From: Planctomycetota bacterium
Lineage (GTDB): Bacteria > Planctomycetota > Planctomycetia > Pirellulales > UBA1268
Assembly: GCA_029978905.1 (NCBI GenBank)
Contig: JAPOIM010000021.1
Coordinates: forward strand, 1-56,352
Length of the DNA: 56,352 bases
Direction: 5' to 3'
The number at the start of each line of letters is the position of its first letter. The stretch's first letter is position 1. The notes below the pieces were generated by a model that saw only the letters and a list, made by a program, of their open reading frames with translations, made no database searches and had not been told where the DNA came from. This document shows positions 43,239 through 52,426 of the stretch, piece after piece. The position numbers and the translations under genes are program-made.

Positions 43239-44813
43239 ATGAGCGATCTCCATCACGAATGTGGCCTGGTGGCGATCTGCCATCTTCCTGGATCGACGGT
43301 GAGCCCTTTGGCTCCATCTCAAGGGCCAAACGAGGTCTCTCGCCTCGTCCCGAGAATGCTGCTCGACATCCAGAATCGCGGGCAGCTGTCCGCCGGAATG
43401 ACGGTCTGGCACCCCGAGCGCAGCGAACTCCTCTCCACGTACAAGGAGCTCGGCAGCGTCAGCGAAGTGTTTCGGATGAGCCATCGCGGCAAGTATGAAA
43501 GCCTCATGGAGCAGCATGTGGGGCCTGCGGCGATCGGTCATGTCCGCTACGCCACCTGTGGGGCTGAAGATCGAGGCTACGCCCAGCCGCTTGAGCGTCC
43601 GCACATCCAAAAACACAAGTGGTTTTCGTTCGGCTTTAACGGGCAACTGGCGAACTACGCCGCGCTCCGCGACGAAGTGCTTGCCGGAAGCGACAACCAC
43701 CTTGTGCGGGACAACGACACCGAAGTGTTGATGCACCTCCTTGGGATGGCCCTCTCAGGCGACAGCAATCCAGACCTGATCGACGTGCTTCGTGGAATCG
43801 CCGGTCGGCTTGATGGTGCCTGGAACCTGGCGATGCTCGATGCCTGCGGTCGTCTCCTGGTGGCGCGTGATCCGCTCGGTCTTCGCCCCATGGAGATTGC
43901 CCAAGAGGGGTCGCTCGTCGCTGCCGCAAGCGAGAGCGTGGCCCTCCTCAATCTTGGCTTCGCCCCTGAGTCGATCCGTTCGCTGGAGCCCGGAACAGCG
44001 ATGCTCGTCGAAGGTGACCAGGTGCGAATCGAGCGATTCGCCGAGAGCAAGAAACGGGCCCACTGCTTCTTTGAGTGGATCTACTTCGCCAACGTTGCCA
44101 GCACCATGGACGAGCGAAGTGTGTACCTCACCCGGAAGCGGCTCGGCGAGGAACTCGCCCGACTTGAGACCGTCCCGATCGATTCCGACACGGTCGTGGT
44201 GCCTGTTCCCGACACGAGTAAGGCGGCTGCCGATGCGATGGCGTATCGGTTGTCGATTCCGTCAGTCGAAGGGCTGATCCGAAATCGTTACACGGGCCGC
44301 ACGTTTATCGATGGCGCCTCGAGTCGACGACAGAAAGCAGAGTCGAAGTACACGCCCTTGCGCGAAGTGCTTGAGGGCAAGCGGGTGATTCTGGTTGAGG
44401 ACTCGATCGTGCGGAGCACCACGATGAAGGTGCTCCTGGGGCGCATGCGTTCGCTCGGCAGGGCTCGCGAAATCCATGTCCGCATCGCCTGTCCGCCGAT
44501 TATTGCGCCCTGTTTCTATGGGATCGATATGTCAACAATTCAGGAACTCTTTGCACCGAAGTTCCTCGAAAACGGTCTGCTCACGCAAGACTCGCAGAAG
44601 AAGATGGCCGAGGTTCTTGGCGCGGATTCGTTGCGGTATCTCCCCATCGAGTCGGTGGCACGATCGATCGACCTCGACCCGTCGTGGCTCTGCCAGGCGT
44701 GCATCAGCGGAGACTATCCGACGCCGGCGGGTGAGCAGCTCTACGAGATCGCCCGCGGCGGGGCGACGGGTGGTCGTACCTACGAGTCGGCGTCGGCCGC
44801 GGTCATTTCGTAG
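43239..44813 (+). CDS. purF: amidophosphoribosyltransferase
   Basis: A 524-residue enzyme making phosphoribosylamine from PRPP and glutamine, the first step of purine synthesis. The N-terminal glutaminase nucleophile is Cys8 in [14 protein letters not shown]; processing of a seven-residue propeptide would expose it. Glutaminase motifs: [20 protein letters not shown] and [16 protein letters not shown]. The PRPP loop is [20 protein letters not shown]. Cysteines in [21 protein letters not shown] and [12 protein letters not shown] match the positions of the iron-sulfur-cluster type known from Bacillus. It is convergent with trmB (11-base overlap). Confidence 0.96.
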   Translation: MSDLHHECGLVAICHLPGSTVSPLAPSQGPNEVSRLVPRMLLDIQNRGQLSAGMTVWHPERSELLSTYKELGSVSEVFRMSHRGKYESLMEQHVGPAAIGHVRYATCGAEDRGYAQPLERPHIQKHKWFSFGFNGQLANYAALRDEVLAGSDNHLVRDNDTEVLMHLLGMALSGDSNPDLIDVLRGIAGRLDGAWNLAMLDACGRLLVARDPLGLRPMEIAQEGSLVAAASESVALLNLGFAPESIRSLEPGTAMLVEGDQVRIERFAESKKRAHCFFEWIYFANVASTMDERSVYLTRKRLGEELARLETVPIDSDTVVVPVPDTSKAAADAMAYRLSIPSVEGLIRNRYTGRTFIDGASSRRQKAESKYTPLREVLEGKRVILVEDSIVRSTTMKVLLGRMRSLGRAREIHVRIACPPIIAPCFYGIDMSTIQELFAPKFLENGLLTQDSQKKMAEVLGADSLRYLPIESVARSIDLDPSWLCQACISGDYPTPAGEQLYEIARGGATGGRTYESASAAVIS

Positions 44814-45570
44814 GCGGATCGGCTTCGCCCGTGCGGAGACGAATCCGCTCAAACATCGTGATTGGCTGCCGTGCTGGCGGGACACGATCGCTGCGGTCGA
44901 GTTCCGCTCGCCAGACCGGCTGGTTGGCGAGCCGCGTGCGTCGCTCAAAGTGTGTGCGATAGTCGAAGTCGTTCTGAGCTGCCCGTTCTGTGACGTCGCG
45001 TGGCGGCTTGAAGAGACCAGTGGCGGCAGCCGACACCATCGCCTCGTCGAAATATTCCTCCACATCCGTCCAAACGTGGACGACCCCGGTGGGAATGAGG
45101 ACGCGGGCCGCTTGCTCAAAGAAGGGCTCGCAGAGGACGCGACGCTTGCGATGCCTGGCCTTCCACCACGGATCGGGGAAGTAGACATGCACTGCGTGGA
45201 CTGTGGCATCCCCCAGGACGCTCCGGATCATCAGCGTGGCATCGCCCGAAATCACGCGTGCGTTGCTCAGCCCCCGTCGCGCGCAGCGGGTCGCCGTGAG
45301 GTGGGCGTAGCCCGGGGCGAGTTCCACGCCGAGGTAGTTGTGGGCGGGATGTGCCTCGGCTGCGGAAGCCAGGAAGAGGCCTTTGCCGCAGCCCACCTCC
45401 AGTTCGATGGGAGCTGGAGTGGAAAAGAGCGACTGCGGGTCGAGCGGCGACGGAAGCCACTCACCATCGGCCTGAAGTGATTCTTCGGCAGCCAGGAGGT
45501 CGGCGAGGGAACGGAGATGCTCTGAGACGTCGCTCTCGAGTCCGCGTTTCTTGGGACCACGTCCGGGCAT
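44803..45570 (-). CDS. trmB: tRNA (guanine-N7-)-methyltransferase
   Basis: A 255-residue Rossmann methyltransferase making m7G46 in tRNA. SAM site: [20 protein letters not shown]; substrate motifs: [20 protein letters not shown] and [15 protein letters not shown], with a conserved C-terminal [12 protein letters not shown] region. A start at 45570 (M-P-G-R-G-P) is chosen because TGAGG precedes it by about six bases; an in-frame start at 45627 would overlap fabZ. It is seven bases downstream of the FabZ-like gene, so the two are probably co-transcribed. Confidence 0.94.
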   Translation of the reverse strand: MPGRGPKKRGLESDVSEHLRSLADLLAAEESLQADGEWLPSPLDPQSLFSTPAPIELEVGCGKGLFLASAAEAHPAHNYLGVELAPGYAHLTATRCARRGLSNARVISGDATLMIRSVLGDATVHAVHVYFPDPWWKARHRKRRVLCEPFFEQAARVLIPTGVVHVWTDVEEYFDEAMVSAAATGLFKPPRDVTERAAQNDFDYRTHFERRTRLANQPVWRAELDRSDRVPPARQPITMFERIRLRTGEADPPTK

Positions 45571-45577
45571 GCGGTCC

Positions 45578-46111
45578 TCAGGAGTTCGTGCCGGCTCGCA
45601 GGTCTGCTGCGGCAGACAGGGCTTCAACGGGGAGCGGAACGCCCTTGATCACGCCATCGACGACGATCGACTCTCTCACCAAGCCTTGGAAGCGGCAGAC
45701 GATCATCGCTTTGGGACGCACCCGAATGCGTTCCACGGCGATGACGAGGCGATCGCCTGGAACCACCGGCTCACGGAAGCGGACATCCTCCAGACCGCCG
45801 AACCCGATCACTTCCGCCTCGAGGAGGTTGTGTTTTGAGGCGAAGTAGCTCGAAAGCTGAGCGGCCGCTTCGCACATCAACACCCCGGGCATCAAGGGGG
45901 CTGCAGGGAAATGGCCACGCACCCAGAACTCATCGTGACCAACATCCTTGTAGCCCACGCATACTCCGCGAGGCACATCCTCATGGACAATCGCGGTGAG
46001 CTGCTGCATCTCAAACCGCTGCATATTCCAGCGGCAGATTTCCTCAACGTCAGCGATGACCGAATCAAGGTCGTAGTCGCTTGTCGGGATAATCAAATCT
46101 CTGGGAGGCAC
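45578..46111 (-). CDS. FabZ-like 3-hydroxyacyl-ACP dehydratase
   Basis: A hot-dog-fold protein of about 177 residues. The active-site motif GHFPAAPLMPGVLMCEAAAQ gives His67 and Glu81, the usual catalytic pair of 3-hydroxyacyl-ACP dehydratases in fatty acid synthesis. An N-terminal extension of about 40 residues (DLDSVIADVEEICRWNMQRF) precedes the hot-dog core. No ATG lies near the conserved start; the GTG at 46111 is preferred because GGAG lies eight bases upstream. The frame continues to an ATG at 46213. It could also be a paralogue with a special lipid role rather than the main FabZ. Confidence 0.88.
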   Translation of the reverse strand: MPPRDLIIPTSDYDLDSVIADVEEICRWNMQRFEMQQLTAIVHEDVPRGVCVGYKDVGHDEFWVRGHFPAAPLMPGVLMCEAAAQLSSYFASKHNLLEAEVIGFGGLEDVRFREPVVPGDRLVIAVERIRVRPKAMIVCRFQGLVRESIVVDGVIKGVPLPVEALSAAADLRAGTNS

Positions 46112-46237
46112 TGGGCGGGCTCCACTGTTCTCAAGGCACCCACGACGCGACGGCCACGGTGCAAGGCGACTTCCAAAACGAAACGACGGAAGGGCGACGA
46201 CGCCTCGTCGCACCTCCCGTCATCGGCAGAAGGCGTC

Positions 46238-46336
46238 TCAGGTCTTGACGTGACGTCGCTTCCGCTTGCGAGCCTTACTATTGGCCGGGCGGGCACCGTG
46301 GTTGGCCTTTTTCAGGCCGCGATGAGGCTTTGCCAT
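46238..46336 (-). CDS. 32-residue highly basic protein, possibly ribosome-associated
   Basis: A very short gene: start MAKPHRGLKKANHG, end KARKRKRRHVKT. Fifteen of 32 residues are Lys, Arg or His, with no acidic residue. Such composition is typical of tiny ribosomal or RNA-binding proteins. The start ATG at 46336 has GGAG 12 bases upstream, a long spacing. The frame remains open to 46450, but that upstream part is unlike the tail. It lies between a membrane protein gene and the FabZ-like gene, all on the minus strand. Supported by composition and a compact frame only. Confidence 0.55.
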   Translation of the reverse strand: MAKPHRGLKKANHGARPANSKARKRKRRHVKT

Positions 46337-46494
46337 GGCAATCCATGTCTCCAGAAAAATGCAGCCCCAGACCACACAGCGGTCGCAGAGCCAACGAACA
46401 CCGAACTTTTCGAGGGTACCAACTCTTTGGGCGGCATGGAAGCGAGCCACCCGGGCAGCGGCTGGCCCGCCTGATTCGCATGAAATGCTGGCGT

Positions 46495-47010
46495 TTAGGC
46501 CGGTCCGGGGGTGGAGCGGTCGGCGGTCTGCCGCCGCTGGTGGAACTGTTCGGCCTCGTCGGCTTCACGAAGAGCGGAGCGGATGACGTCGACAAAACTC
46601 GCCAGGAGAAACCCTCCGATTCCCCCGATGACCGCGGAGGAAACGCCCCCGAGGATCGCGCCCGGCAGCGAACTGCCAACCAGGACAATCAGGCAGGTTG
46701 TGCCGATCAGGCCGCCAAGGATGCCTCCGATTCCGGCAGACACCGGGACGAGCCGCCCGAGGCTCTCGCCACGCTCCAGCAGGGTCGGGGCTAGGCGGGG
46801 AGGGATCTGCACCGACGGTGGCTGACCGGCAGGGCGGTCGCGATCGGTCGCGTCGCGGATGCTCGTGCCGATCGCGTTGCCTGCCACATGCGCGGCAAGG
46901 CATGCCGCCACGACCACAATGGCCAGCGTTCCCGCGATACCAAACCAGCTGACGGCCGCGACCGCGACACCGACAACCACGGTCATCCAGGAGAAGGTGC
47001 GGAGCGTCAT
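46495..47010 (-). CDS. membrane protein of unknown function
   Basis: A 171-residue protein with two membrane regions. The N-terminal hairpin is FSWMTVVVGVAVAAVSWFGI and AGTLAIVVVAACLAAHVAGN. After a hydrophilic loop with Pro/Arg (about 50-95) comes a Gly-rich pair (VSAGIGGILGGLIGTTCLIV, GAILGGVSSAVIGGIGGFLL) with GxxxG-like spacing. The tail is charged. No family was recognised. The ATG at 47010 is preferred over a GTG at 47043; neither has a ribosome site. It follows the cyclase-fold paralogue by 117 bases. Confidence 0.7.
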   Translation of the reverse strand: MTLRTFSWMTVVVGVAVAAVSWFGIAGTLAIVVVAACLAAHVAGNAIGTSIRDATDRDRPAGQPPSVQIPPRLAPTLLERGESLGRLVPVSAGIGGILGGLIGTTCLIVLVGSSLPGAILGGVSSAVIGGIGGFLLASFVDVIRSALREADEAEQFHQRRQTADRSTPGPA

Positions 47011-47127
47011 AGGGGGCGGCGGCAGGGAGAACGAGGAACCCACCAGTCATTGTAGGGAGCAAAACGGCGATGCCGAGCCTCTCTGGCCGCTCCCCTCGCC
47101 CACGCAAGGCGACCACGGCAGGGCACG

Positions 47128-48798
47128 CTAAAACGCCCCGTCGATGGCGGCGTCTTGATAGATCGGGAGCAGGCGGTAGTAGACCTCCAGCGTGAGGACG
47201 GCGAGGGCCGTGTGCGCGAGGCGCCCACCCGGGGACGAGTCTGGGTCGGCGAAGAACCAGCTCCCAGCCTCGTGGCCGTGCGTGGCCTGCTGGCGGATGA
47301 TCTGGTCGCGGTTGGCTGCGTTCCAGCGAGGCCATACGGGATGGTCTGCCTGCATCAGCACCTGCGCGAGATAGAAGTTCTCGTAGATCGCATTCGGATC
47401 GGGACCGCGTGCTGCCAGTTGCGTCATGCCCCGCTGCAACGGCTCGTCGGCAGTGGTCCAGCCTGTGTACATGCGGGCAAGGAGGCCGACCGCCGATGTC
47501 GAAGGCTTCGCTGCGGGAGTGCGATAGCCGTAGGCAGCGCCTCCCTGTGTCTGGACGCTGTCGAGAAACCGTCGCACACCATCGAGGGTTGGGGAACGCA
47601 CGGGAATGCCCGCCATCGCGGCGCTCTTCAGGCCCACGACCTGCCAACCGGTGACGGTGGTGTCGCCGGCCTGGCCCGGGAGGTATCGCCATCCTCCACC
47701 GTGCAGGTCTTGGCTCGTCTCCGTGAATCGCACGGTTTCTTGAAGCAGGGGCTCGAGAAAATCGTCGTGCGTCATGCCAAAGGCTTCAGCCATCGCGAGA
47801 ACGGCGATCCCGTGGGCATACATCGAGCCTTCGCAAAGGTCGCCGCCGCGAGGCGTGGGCCGGATGCTCGTGGCGAGGTAGTAAAGGCCGCGGGAAACGG
47901 TCTCTTGATGCGGTCCATCGAGGTGGGTGCTGCCTGACCCCAGGAATGGCAACAGCGCGAGTGAGGTGGCGCCGATCGATCCCGCGATCGAACCTGGGTG
48001 TCGACAGGCTCCGCGGCAACGCGAATTTGCGAGGTCGCACCGCCAACTTCCGTCGGGCCCTTGGTGCGCGGCAAGCCAGTCGAGTCCACGGGTGACCGCT
48101 TCTTCGCTGGCGGCGGTGCCGCCATGTTGTCGCAGCGATTCACGCCGAGCGTCCCCGTTGCGATTGGCGAACGGCACTCCGGAGACGCCTCCGGTCACAC
48201 CTGACGAACGCGTGCGAGGGGTTCTCGAAGGCAGGCCTTGCGGTGATGACGCGGAGACCGCGGTGAAGAGAGGTCCGGCTGTCGTGGGCTGGGCTACCTC
48301 GCTGCTGGCGATCGCATCCGATTCAGTCGCCATCGGCGTCTCGGAAGTCTGCTCCTCTGCAGCGGCCTCGGAGGAGGCTGCTGAGTCGGGCTCAGACGGG
48401 GCTTCGATCGTCGACTCAGCGAGTTCTGCCATCGCGTCGTCGGCGCTCTGGGAGGGTTCCGCGGCGTCGCGTTCGTTATCGGGGGCCTCTTGGTCGCTGC
48501 CCGACTGGAGGGCAGGATCGGCGGCCAGTTGGAAGGCGGCCTCGACCTGTGGGGCGTCGCCGTTGAAACCGAGCACAAGCGGCTTCAGGCGATTGGCGGC
48601 GGGGGGCTGCACGGCGAGGATGGCGAGCACCATCCCCAGCACAAGATGCCCAATCAGGCTCACGTAGCCCGAACGGACTGAGGTGCTCCGCACGACCCGC
48701 TCGAGGCGGTCGCCAATCGCGAGCGTTGAGGTGTCGTCCCGCTCGCGGGTGTCCGCCGGCTGCGAGCGATCGCGGGGTGTGCGGTCGTGAGCGGACAT
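47128..48798 (-). CDS. membrane-anchored prenyltransferase/squalene-cyclase-fold repeat protein (copy 2)
   Basis: A 556-residue protein. A basic N terminus is followed by one membrane segment (about residues 45-63), an acidic Ala/Glu/Ser-rich spacer (to about 190) and an alpha-helical barrel-like region with repeats such as AVTRGLDWLAAHQGPDGSWR, ATSLALLPFLGSGSTHLDGP and GWQVVGLKSAAMAGIPV. This is the fold of squalene-hopene cyclases and protein prenyltransferases, but the cyclase DxDD motif was not seen. A CRGACRHPG motif parallels CQGQCTHSG in the neighbouring copy. It is a tandem paralogue of the gene at 49045-50793. Confidence 0.85.
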   Translation of the reverse strand: MSAHDRTPRDRSQPADTRERDDTSTLAIGDRLERVVRSTSVRSGYVSLIGHLVLGMVLAILAVQPPAANRLKPLVLGFNGDAPQVEAAFQLAADPALQSGSDQEAPDNERDAAEPSQSADDAMAELAESTIEAPSEPDSAASSEAAAEEQTSETPMATESDAIASSEVAQPTTAGPLFTAVSASSPQGLPSRTPRTRSSGVTGGVSGVPFANRNGDARRESLRQHGGTAASEEAVTRGLDWLAAHQGPDGSWRCDLANSRCRGACRHPGSIAGSIGATSLALLPFLGSGSTHLDGPHQETVSRGLYYLATSIRPTPRGGDLCEGSMYAHGIAVLAMAEAFGMTHDDFLEPLLQETVRFTETSQDLHGGGWRYLPGQAGDTTVTGWQVVGLKSAAMAGIPVRSPTLDGVRRFLDSVQTQGGAAYGYRTPAAKPSTSAVGLLARMYTGWTTADEPLQRGMTQLAARGPDPNAIYENFYLAQVLMQADHPVWPRWNAANRDQIIRQQATHGHEAGSWFFADPDSSPGGRLAHTALAVLTLEVYYRLLPIYQDAAIDGAF

Positions 48799-49044
48799 TG
48801 CGGTCTCGTGGAAAACGAATCGCGTGGGTGGTCACGGGACAGCCACGTTGGTGGCCTGTGACGATTGCGCAAGATACGTCGAAGGCAGGCTACCACTGCG
48901 TCGAGAGCCCATGCCACTTTCCGCAGCTGGGGACCTCGGCCGGGAAGTATCGGCGTTCGCGCGCCGCGTCTCGATCCCCGGGCACGGTCGTGCCGGTCAT
49001 CGCGATTGATCCGCTCCCCCGAGTGATGCAACCGATGCGATCGG

Positions 49045-50793
49045 CTACTCCTCAAACTCGGTCGTGACGCTCTCTTGGCCGTAGATTGGCAGGTGGCGGT
49101 AGTACACCTCGAGGATCATGGTTGCCAGGGAGGTGGTGTAGAGTCGCCCGCCAACCTCCGGGCCATGGCCGTCGTCAAAGCCCTCGTACCAACTTCCGGC
49201 CTCGTGACCCTGCGTTTCCTGGCCGTTGATCAACCGGTCACGCATGGCCGCGTTCCAGGCGTCCCAGGTCTCACCTTCGGAGTGATGAAGCACCTGGGTG
49301 GCGTAGTAGTCGTAGTAAAGGTTGCCATTAGGGCCGCGAGCGCTGAGATTCGCGATGCCACGCTGAAGACCTGGATGGTCTTTCTTCCAGCCGAGATACA
49401 TCCGGCACAGGAGACCCACGGCCGTGGTACCAGCACCATTGCCTGCGTCGGTGTAGCCGTACGACGCGCCATCGTCCGACTGCACGGAGTCGAGAAAGGC
49501 TTCGGCTTTCTTGACGGTCAGCGGCGACACTTGAAGGTTGGCCATGAAGCCACTCTTGAGCGCCATCAACTGCCAGCCGACCACGGAGGTATCGCCAGGC
49601 TGACGCGGGGCGTACCGCCAGCCACCCCCGACGGGGTCTTGGGATTCCATGATGTAGTTCAGGGCGAGCTGAGCCGGTGCGGCCAGTCGCGGATCCTGGG
49701 TCATCGCGTAGGCCTCAGAGAGCACGATGCCCGCAAGGCCCTGCGTGTAGAGCGAGCCACCTTGGGTGTATGCCTTCCCCTTTCCCTGCACGGTGACGGA
49801 TGCCAGGTAGTTCAGCCCAGCCTCGACCTGCAGCTGATACGGGCCTTCCCGGTGCGTGTAGCCACGTCCGAGGAATGGCAGCAGAGCCAGGGCAGTCGCT
49901 GCGCTGCGGTCGTCGCGATTCCCGCTGTGGGTGCATTGTCCCTGACAACTTGGGCACTGCGTGAGGTCGAGCGTCCAACCCCCATCGGGCAGCTGGTGCG
50001 CGAGGATCCACTTCAGGCCGGATTCCACCGCCTGTTCGCTTTGCTTGCTCCCACCGCCTGCTTCGACGAGCCGTTCTCGTTGGCCCGCTCGGCGTCCGCC
50101 GAGCCCTCCCGCTTCGCCGCCGACCGCGCCAATCTGCTGGAGAAAGTCGCTGCTCGGAGCGGCGTCGAGGCTGAAGTCGGTCAACTCCACATCGATCGGG
50201 GCCGCATCGAGGTCGTCCGCCAGACTTTCCACCTTCACTTCCGTGATCTCGGTCACGGTGTCAGGCACAAGCACTGATTCGGCGATGTCTGGGATCTCAA
50301 TGTTTGGGTCGTCGGTGGGGACCGCCTCAAACTCTTCGACGAACTCTTCGATGCGTTCCGACGGGGGCGCGGTGATCAATCTCGGCGGCTCGAGGCTTGG
50401 CGGCTCACGGACAATCAACGCCAGCACCAGCAGGACGACGACATGCAGCAGGGTGCTCATGGCGAAGGCGGGCATCCGCGACACCGTGTGGCCGACGATC
50501 GGTTCGCCAGGGGCGGGTGTTTCCGCAGCCACTTCCTGGGATGCAGAGGGGGCGGTTGCGGGGGGGGCTGGCGGTTGAGGGGAGGCCGGTGGCTCAGCAG
50601 TCGGTTCGGGCCGCGCCGAACTGGATTGGCGTGCAGGTCGCTTGCGAGGCGTCGCGGCCGGCGATGGGGCTGGTGGAACGTCGGCTTCCGAACGCCGTTT
50701 TCGGGGGGGAGTGCCGGGCGAGGAACGGAGTGGCCGCGGCTTCTCACTTTCGGCGGAACCGTCGGGCGGATTGATGGAGATGTCGCTTGCCAT
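49045..50793 (-). CDS. membrane-anchored prenyltransferase/squalene-cyclase-fold repeat protein (copy 1)
   Basis: A 582-residue protein. A Pro/Ala/Arg-rich cytoplasmic part (1-105) leads to one membrane segment (about 107-128, AMSTLLHVVVLLVLALIVRE) in a TonB-like arrangement. An acidic linker follows (about 140-215), then the helical-repeat domain: QAVESGLKWILAHQLPDGGW, SAATALALLPFLGRGYTHRE, GWQLMALKSGFMANLQVSPL and SLATMILEVYYRHLPIYGQE. CPSCQGQCTHSG near residue 260 may bind metal. No DxDD cyclase motif was found, so a binding or scaffold role is as likely as catalysis. Paralogous to the next gene downstream; the two are separated by 246 bases. Confidence 0.86.
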   Translation of the reverse strand: MASDISINPPDGSAESEKPRPLRSSPGTPPRKRRSEADVPPAPSPAATPRKRPARQSSSARPEPTAEPPASPQPPAPPATAPSASQEVAAETPAPGEPIVGHTVSRMPAFAMSTLLHVVVLLVLALIVREPPSLEPPRLITAPPSERIEEFVEEFEAVPTDDPNIEIPDIAESVLVPDTVTEITEVKVESLADDLDAAPIDVELTDFSLDAAPSSDFLQQIGAVGGEAGGLGGRRAGQRERLVEAGGGSKQSEQAVESGLKWILAHQLPDGGWTLDLTQCPSCQGQCTHSGNRDDRSAATALALLPFLGRGYTHREGPYQLQVEAGLNYLASVTVQGKGKAYTQGGSLYTQGLAGIVLSEAYAMTQDPRLAAPAQLALNYIMESQDPVGGGWRYAPRQPGDTSVVGWQLMALKSGFMANLQVSPLTVKKAEAFLDSVQSDDGASYGYTDAGNGAGTTAVGLLCRMYLGWKKDHPGLQRGIANLSARGPNGNLYYDYYATQVLHHSEGETWDAWNAAMRDRLINGQETQGHEAGSWYEGFDDGHGPEVGGRLYTTSLATMILEVYYRHLPIYGQESVTTEFEE

Positions 50794-51034
50794 GGCTGGC
50801 TCGATTCTGTGACGGTCCTCGTGACGGTCCACGGCGAAAAAAGCCGATGAAACCGTCCCCTCACCCCGATACGTATCTTACTATCCTAGCCGAGGCCTGC
50901 TGCCACCACCCCCTTGGGGTGTCGATCGCAACGAAAATGGTGTCTGAGAAGGGCATCTGGCGGCGGAGCAGGTCATGAGGTAGGCTCCTGACACTCTGTT
51001 TTAACTGTTCCGTCCCCGCGCGTGTGGTTTTGAT

Positions 51035-51199
51035 ATGGCCAAGGGAAAGAAGAAGCTCGAAGTCATCCACCTCGTCTGTGAGGAAACGGGTGATTACAAC
51101 TACACGATCAGGCGGAAGACGGGCGGCGAGAAGCTGCGTCTGAAGAAGTTCAGCCCGCGTCTGCGGCGTCACACGCTGCACGTCGAGAAGAAGAAGTAG
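51035..51199 (+). CDS. rpmG: 50S ribosomal protein L33
   Basis: A 54-residue large-subunit protein translated here by eye: it begins MAKGKKKLEVIHLVCEETGD, continues through YNYTIRRKTGGEKLRLKKF, and ends RRHTLHVEKKK. Length, the TGxYxYT-like segment and the basic C terminus match L33. Only one cysteine (Cys15) is present, so it is the zinc-free form. It stands alone, divergent from the cyclase-fold genes and convergent with the glycosyltransferase (nine-base gap). No strong ribosome site precedes the ATG. Confidence 0.93.
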   Translation: MAKGKKKLEVIHLVCEETGDYNYTIRRKTGGEKLRLKKFSPRLRRHTLHVEKKK

Positions 51200-51208
51200 T
51201 CGCCAGGT

Positions 51209-52399
51209 TTAGCCAATCTGCTCAAGCACGGCGCTCAGTTCCTGCACGAGCGTTTGGGGCGAGGCAACGTTCTGCGACACATGCCGGACCACGTCCGCGG
51301 ATTTTTGCAGTGACTTGCTGGCTTCGGCATTTCCCTCGATCAACAGCAGTCTGCACTCCGGCCCACGCCGTCGGCCTTTCGTTGCCCGCGGTCGAAACTG
51401 GCTGGTTCCTGGGCGAATCACCACATCGATCTCTGGGGAACGTCCGGTTTCCCCTCCTGCCCGCAGACGAGGTTCTCGGTCTCCGCACGACGTGGCGTTG
51501 TGGAGCAGCGTGGCGAGCGCCCTGCCGGTCGCCGTGTGCGGGAGATCTTCTGGAAGCTGCCAGCCGAGGTCGTGAGGGGAGCGTTTCGTGAACCCTTCGC
51601 GGCAGCGGGTGAGCCGCCCTTTGCGGAGGAAGTAGGGGACGTTCGCCCCGTCGCGCCAGCGGGCGGTCGCCGTAGGGTCGGTCGGATGCCACACGTGCAG
51701 GGAGCAGGTGCGGTCAAGGACGGTTTCAAGACGCACGCCGGCAGCTCGGAGCCGAAGCGTGATGTCGTCGTCTTCTTGCCCCCAGCCGACGAAGCGTTCA
51801 TCAAAGCCGTTGACTCGCTCAAAGTCTTGGCGGTGGATGCAGATGTTGTTGCCAACCAGGCGGGGCTTGGTGGAGTGCCTGATGAGCGTGTACCACCACC
51901 ACTTGCGGAGCTTGCGTCGCAGGTTCGTGCGCTCGTCTCGCGAGAGCAGCGTGGCGACGTTCTCCGCGTTGAGCGTGGCGGGGTCGATGCCCTCGCTTTG
52001 CTGTGCATCAAGCCGTCCGCAGTCGCCCCCCGTGGCCACGCCTTCACGGCATCGCTCGAGGTGAATCGCCACGTGATCACGTGGCAGCATGCAGTCGCCA
52101 TCCAGGAACAGCAACCGCGCCCCGCACGCGACACGCACACCATCGTTTCGCACACGTGACAGTCGAAATCCGTCGTGTGGTCGGGTGGTGAAGGCGAGCC
52201 GGTAGGGAGCGGCGGCGGCCCGTTTCGCGACAAGATCCGCGGTATTATCCGTGGAGCCGTCGTCGGAAATCACCACTTCAAAACGGCCCTCAATCCCTTC
52301 CTGATGTTCGATCGAATCGAGCACCAGGCTGAGGTGTCGGGGTTTCATGTAGGTGTTGACGATCAGCGAGATCTCGGGGGGCTGGGAGGGGGCTGTCAT
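51209..52399 (-). CDS. family 2 glycosyltransferase
   Basis: A 396-residue GT-A fold enzyme. It starts ISLIVNTYMKPRHLSLVLDS, has the nucleotide-sugar-binding ISDDGSTDNTADLV and the metal-binding LFLDGDCMLPRDHV, and the C-terminal acceptor motif GFDERFVGWGQEDDDITLRL found in GT2/galactosyltransferase-like proteins. The last 100 residues are an unassigned extension. It probably transfers a sugar to lipid A core, O-antigen or another envelope glycan; donor and acceptor are unknown. It is 27 bases downstream of lpxK on the same strand, in keeping with an envelope role. Confidence 0.93.
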   Translation of the reverse strand: MTAPSQPPEISLIVNTYMKPRHLSLVLDSIEHQEGIEGRFEVVISDDGSTDNTADLVAKRAAAAPYRLAFTTRPHDGFRLSRVRNDGVRVACGARLLFLDGDCMLPRDHVAIHLERCREGVATGGDCGRLDAQQSEGIDPATLNAENVATLLSRDERTNLRRKLRKWWWYTLIRHSTKPRLVGNNICIHRQDFERVNGFDERFVGWGQEDDDITLRLRAAGVRLETVLDRTCSLHVWHPTDPTATARWRDGANVPYFLRKGRLTRCREGFTKRSPHDLGWQLPEDLPHTATGRALATLLHNATSCGDREPRLRAGGETGRSPEIDVVIRPGTSQFRPRATKGRRRGPECRLLLIEGNAEASKSLQKSADVVRHVSQNVASPQTLVQELSAVLEQIG

Positions 52400-52426
52400 G
52401 CGGAGGTCCTTTCGGCGCGGTGTCCG

